From positions 1 to 36,824 of the forward strand of contig CALLYK010000027.1 in assembly GCA_937858365.1 (NCBI GenBank): a stretch of DNA of 36,824 nucleotides, given 5' to 3'. Shown in pieces: positions 34,398 to 36,824 of this stretch. The notes beneath the pieces are model-generated. The model was not told where the DNA came from. It saw only the letters and a program-made list of their open reading frames with translations, and searched no databases. This DNA comes from an uncultured Isosphaeraceae bacterium (lineage in GTDB: Bacteria; Planctomycetota; Planctomycetia; Isosphaerales; Isosphaeraceae). Position numbers and translations under genes: made by a program. Each line of letters starts with the position of its first letter. The stretch's first letter is position 1.

Positions 34398-35087
34398 TCA
34401 ATTCGGGCTGAAGGGGGGTGGATAAGTCCGATCTCCCTGGGACGCGCTCATGGGCCGGCCCACCAGGCCCCTGAGGACCCGCGTGAGCTTACGGACGCGG
34501 ACTGACACGAGTGGCTCGTCCAAAAGTGCTTGCTTCATTTCGATCGGGACGCCCAGAGAGTGGGCGATGATGTCCGCGAGCACCCCCGTTTCCAGGGTCG
34601 AATCGAGCAGGCTCGTCATCTCATCGTCGAGCATGTTCCTTTGTTTGGCCAGGTCACGGAAGAGGCTGAGGAGTTCACCCCGTTCCGAGGCGTCCAAGTC
34701 CAGGTCCTCGATCTCGTCCATCAGGTCACCCGCCGCCTGACGATAGAGGGTCGGAACGACCAACTCCTTGTGCAGACGTACCCTGCGCAGGCCGACCAGC
34801 AAGTACTTGTAGCGTCCGTCCTTCAATCGCTCGTGATTGATGACGCGGCCCAGACAGCCGACAGCCTCCAACGCGGGCTCGCCGCTCAGGTCGGCGGTCG
34901 GTTGGACCAGCCTGGGCTGGACGATCGTGACCATGCGATCACTGGCCAGGGCGTCGGCCGACATTTGACGATAACGCGGCTCGAAGACATGAAGAGGCAC
35001 GACCGCGTGAGGGAACATGACGACGCCCCCGAGTGGGAAGAGCCGGCAAATTCCCGAAAAGTTGCTCAGGTCGTTCTCCCAGTTCAT
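34398..35087 (-). CDS. Stand-alone LON substrate-binding-domain protein
   Basis: A 229-residue protein consisting of a Lon N-terminal (LAN) domain only: it begins after [23 protein letters not shown] (about 14-36, the family hallmark LFPLxxxVLFPxxxLPLHIFE), continues with MVTIVQPRL and [23 protein letters not shown], and ends in a helical segment (about 125-205). There is no ATPase or protease domain, so it is not the Lon protease but one of the many small proteins with this domain, of uncertain role in protein quality control or regulation. The ATG at 35087 follows GGGGGA; an upstream frame extension to 35207 is rejected. A 13-base-pair inverted repeat lies just upstream. Confidence 0.88.
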   Translation of the reverse strand: MNWENDLSNFSGICRLFPLGGVVMFPHAVVPLHVFEPRYRQMSADALASDRMVTIVQPRLVQPTADLSGEPALEAVGCLGRVINHERLKDGRYKYLLVGLRRVRLHKELVVPTLYRQAAGDLMDEIEDLDLDASERGELLSLFRDLAKQRNMLDDEMTSLLDSTLETGVLADIIAHSLGVPIEMKQALLDEPLVSVRVRKLTRVLRGLVGRPMSASQGDRTYPPPFSPN

Positions 35088-35109
35088 GCCGGTCCCCCAA
35101 GTCCGCCAG

Positions 35110-35158
35110 TGGCGATCGGACCTCCGCCTTGATAGGGTGGTGAAGGGTCCGATCGCCA
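35110..35158. repeat. 13-bp perfect inverted repeat upstream of the LON-domain gene
   Basis: TGGCGATCGGACC (35110-35122) and its exact reverse complement GGTCCGATCGCCA (35146-35158) are separated by 23 bases. The repeat lies in the 167-base divergent spacer between the LON-domain gene and the phosphatase gene. It could be a two-site operator for a dimeric regulator or a stem-loop in the LON-gene leader, whose start codon is 23 bases away. Confidence 0.6.
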
Positions 35159-35254
35159 TGACCGATACACCCGAGGCGGATTGTAGGGACTCCCGACCAC
35201 TCGGCAAGTCCTCCTATTCCCTATGGACCCGAAGCGCCTCGCGAACCACCCGCC

Positions 35255-36298
35255 ATGTCCGAACCCTTTGTCTTGGTCCTCACGGTCGGCCTCACCCACA
35301 AACTCCTACCCTTCGCGCCCCGGCTCCAAGGCTTGGCGCGACTCGGCTGGAAAAGGCCCCTGCGCGAGGTCCTGCCGGCCGTGACCTGCACGGCCCAGGC
35401 CACCCTCCTCACGGGCAAAACGCCCCATCAACACGGCGTGGTCGCCAACGGCTGGCTCTTTCGCGAAACAGGCGAGGTCCGTTTTTGGCAACAGTCCAAC
35501 CGGCTCATCCAAGCCGAACCGATCTACCAAACCGCGAAACGCATGGCCGCCGAGCGGGGCGGGGCCTTCACGTGCGCCAAGCTCTTCTGGTGGTTCAACC
35601 AGGGGGCGGCCGTGGATTGGAGCGTCACGCCCAAGCCTCACTACGGCGCCGACGGCAACAAGGTCTTCGGTATCCACGGCTCGCCGGAAGGGCTCGCGGG
35701 ATCGCTCGAGTCCCGCCTGGGGACCTTCCCTTTCCACACGTTCTGGGGCCCGAGCGCCGGCCTGCCCTGCACGTCATGGATCGCCCGCTGCGCCACGGAG
35801 GTGCTGCGCGAACATCGCCCCGACTTGACTCTCGTTTACTTGCCCCACCTGGATTACGACCCGCAGCGCTTCGGCGTCTCGGGCTCGGACATGGGGCGCT
35901 TGGTTAGGGAACTCGATGACGCCTGCGCCCCGCTCCTGGACCAAGCAGCGCAATCCGGCGCCCGCGTTTGGGTCGTGAGTGAATACGGACATGTCGATGT
36001 GAAACGGGTCTGCTTACCGAATCGGGCCTTGCGCCGGGCGGGGCTGCTGGCCGCGCGGCCCGGTCCGTTCGGGGAGGTCTTGGACACGTTCGCAAGCCGC
36101 GCCTTCGCGGGGACGCACACCCCCGCCTCGATCCGCCGCTACCTCCGTACCTTCCTGGAGCGCTTCTTCGCGGCGCAGTTCAAAAGATCCACGCTCCCGG
36201 ACGGGCCGAAAGTGGGTTCGGTGAGCCTCTCGCCAAGAGGGGATTTCCGAATGCCTTCGGATTCGCAGGCGATCGCATGGATGGAGCAGATAGACTAG
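35255..36298 (+). CDS. Alkaline-phosphatase-family hydrolase joined in frame to an NAD synthetase C-terminus
   Basis: Residues 1-285 are an alkaline phosphatase/nucleotide pyrophosphatase-superfamily protein: the nucleophile region [17 protein letters not shown] (41-57, probable Thr46), [22 protein letters not shown] and metal-binding [10 protein letters not shown] (193-202) plus SEYGH (242-246). In relatives SRAFAVADHQ with its metal-binding His follows; here SRAFA (281-285) is followed at once by an unrelated segment, so the last metal ligands are missing. Residues 286-347 match the end of NAD synthetase (see separate entry). The frame is kept across the join. I think this is an artificial or recent fusion, and that the phosphatase is truncated. 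Hydrolytic activity is unlikely as drawn. No clear ribosome site precedes ATG 35255. Confidence 0.7.
   Translation: MSEPFVLVLTVGLTHKLLPFAPRLQGLARLGWKRPLREVLPAVTCTAQATLLTGKTPHQHGVVANGWLFRETGEVRFWQQSNRLIQAEPIYQTAKRMAAERGGAFTCAKLFWWFNQGAAVDWSVTPKPHYGADGNKVFGIHGSPEGLAGSLESRLGTFPFHTFWGPSAGLPCTSWIARCATEVLREHRPDLTLVYLPHLDYDPQRFGVSGSDMGRLVRELDDACAPLLDQAAQSGARVWVVSEYGHVDVKRVCLPNRALRRAGLLAARPGPFGEVLDTFASRAFAGTHTPASIRRYLRTFLERFFAAQFKRSTLPDGPKVGSVSLSPRGDFRMPSDSQAIAWMEQID
36110..36298 (+). pseudogene. nadE: C-terminal fragment of glutamine-dependent NAD synthetase
   Basis: The last 62 residues of the frame contain [18 protein letters not shown] and [14 protein letters not shown], the conserved substrate-binding C-terminus of NAD(+) synthetases of the NadE type (usually QFKRS, LSPRGDWRMPSD). 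Only this terminal part is present; the catalytic ATP-binding core and amidase domain are absent, and what precedes it is a phosphatase. The stop at 36296-36298 is a natural nadE end. Function is therefore lost here whatever caused the join. Confidence 0.8.
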
Positions 36299-36308
36299 CC
36301 TTCTCGCA

Positions 36309-36470
36309 ATGGCCGTCGTCCTCATCTGTACGAACCGCTCCCTCGACCGGGAACTGCAAGGCACCGTCCTCTTTCGGTCCGACATCGTCAGGGAGACCGT
36401 GCGTTCCGCGGCCGAGGTGCAGACCCGTCTCAACTCGGGCCGGATCGCGCTGCTCTGCCTCCACCGGCAG
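36309..36470 (+). pseudogene. Receiver-like domain fragment (N-terminus)
   Basis: ATG 36309, ten bases after the nadE stop, starts VVLICTNRSLDRELQG...SDIVRETVRSAAEVQTRL, ending GRIALLCLH, which has the alternating beta/alpha pattern of a response-regulator receiver domain. The pattern is lost after about 36470, where the sequence becomes the reverse strand of a PAS domain. Only about 50 residues remain, so no phosphorylation site can be identified. Assignment to receivers is by pattern only. Confidence 0.45.
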
Positions 36471-36485
36471 GTCACCGGCATCGAG

Positions 36486-36824
36486 CGCAGGCTGCCGTCC
36501 GGCCGCAGAATCCGATACTGGATATCATGCGGCGCGCCGTCGACTTCGAGGAAGCGCTGGTATTCCCGCGCCACCCGCGTCCGGTCCTCCGGATGCACGA
36601 GGCGCTCGATAAAGGCCGCGTCGGTCATCTGCAGATCCGCCGGCTTCAGGCCGAGGATGGCGGCGCAGGCCGGCGAATACCGGCTGTTCCGGCGGCTTTG
36701 GTCGTTGGTGTCGTTGCCCGGTTCCGTTTGCCAGATCCAGTAGCCGAGCCCGGCGATCCGCTGCACGTTCTCGAGCAGCGTCTGCTGCTGGTGGACGTCG
36801 GTGACGTCGATGGCGATGCCGTCC
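36486..36824 (-). CDS. PAS-domain sensor protein fragment
   Basis: On the minus strand the frame is open from the right edge and reads DGIAIDVTDVHQQQTLLENVQRIAGLGYWIWQ in part, then LVHPEDRTRVAREYQRFL and YRILRPDGSLR, i.e. the linker helix and most of a PAS domain (PAS_3 type, with HPEDR and RPDGS). Upstream, at the edge, the end of a previous PAS/PAC is visible, so the complete protein would have several PAS domains and perhaps a histidine kinase or GGDEF. It is cut at both sides: by the window edge and by an abrupt end after GSLR at about 36486. Composition and family suggest a proteobacterial sensor. Probably a chimeric piece. Confidence 0.6.

Noticed and set aside
1-36824. tRNA genes, CRISPR arrays and insertion sequences
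   Set aside because: No regularly spaced direct repeats, no cloverleaf-like sequence in the intergenic gaps and no transposase-like frame were seen; the gaps are all short.

Overview
The window is dense, high-GC bacterial DNA with short gaps, and no gene-free stretch exceeds about 300 bases. I saw no rRNA, tRNA, CRISPR array, insertion sequence or phage gene. The mix of families suggests Planctomycetota: a Uma2-type protein, a 981-residue FAD/Fe-S/CCG fusion oxidoreductase, a secreted DUF885 protein, GldF/GldG-like ABC genes with a tandem DUF4340 protein, vWA proteins and several Hsp70 relatives. This is inference from family habits; there is no 16S gene.

Layout. (1) 1-5365, plus: a GldA/F/G-like ABC system (ATPase truncated by the left edge) and a DUF4340 repeat protein, one operon. 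(2) 5438-6984, plus: def and fmt, the formyl-methionine start/removal pair. (3) 6995-8176, minus: nagA, facing a divergent flavoprotein (8392-9774, plus) that lacks the redox cysteines of its family. (4) 9804-10823, minus: a double universal stress protein; divergent from it a membrane vWA protein (10996-12822, plus). (5) 13023-15788, minus: a secreted protein of unknown function, a short-chain dehydrogenase and purM; divergent from purM a small cytochrome c'-like protein. (6) 16570-19847, plus: a GT-C glycosyltransferase, a polyprenyl-phosphate glucosyltransferase-like GT2 and a methyltransferase, a small surface-glycan module. (7) 27865-19925, minus: CvpA-like protein, large DUF6798-like membrane protein, then Hsp70, a membrane-anchored protein with an acidic tail, and an Hsp70 whose lid is replaced by a vWA domain. 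(8) 28024-30562: DUF885 protein (minus) and Uma2 protein (plus), divergent. (9) 35087-30572, minus: LON-domain protein, folE, and the FAD/Fe-S oxidoreductase. (10) 35255-36824: an alkaline-phosphatase-family gene that runs in frame into the C-terminus of an NAD synthetase, then a receiver-like fragment, then a PAS fragment on the opposite strand.

The most interesting biology is the Hsp70 / membrane protein / Hsp70-vWA triad at 19925-24982. The two Hsp70s are strongly modified (one has the lid swapped for an intact-MIDAS vWA domain, the other has about 60 extra residues before the linker) and no J-protein or GrpE is nearby. It may be a dedicated membrane-attached chaperone complex. The right-hand 700 bases look like pieces of three unrelated loci and are most likely an assembly or amplification chimera; they should not be read as a natural gene cluster without read-level support.
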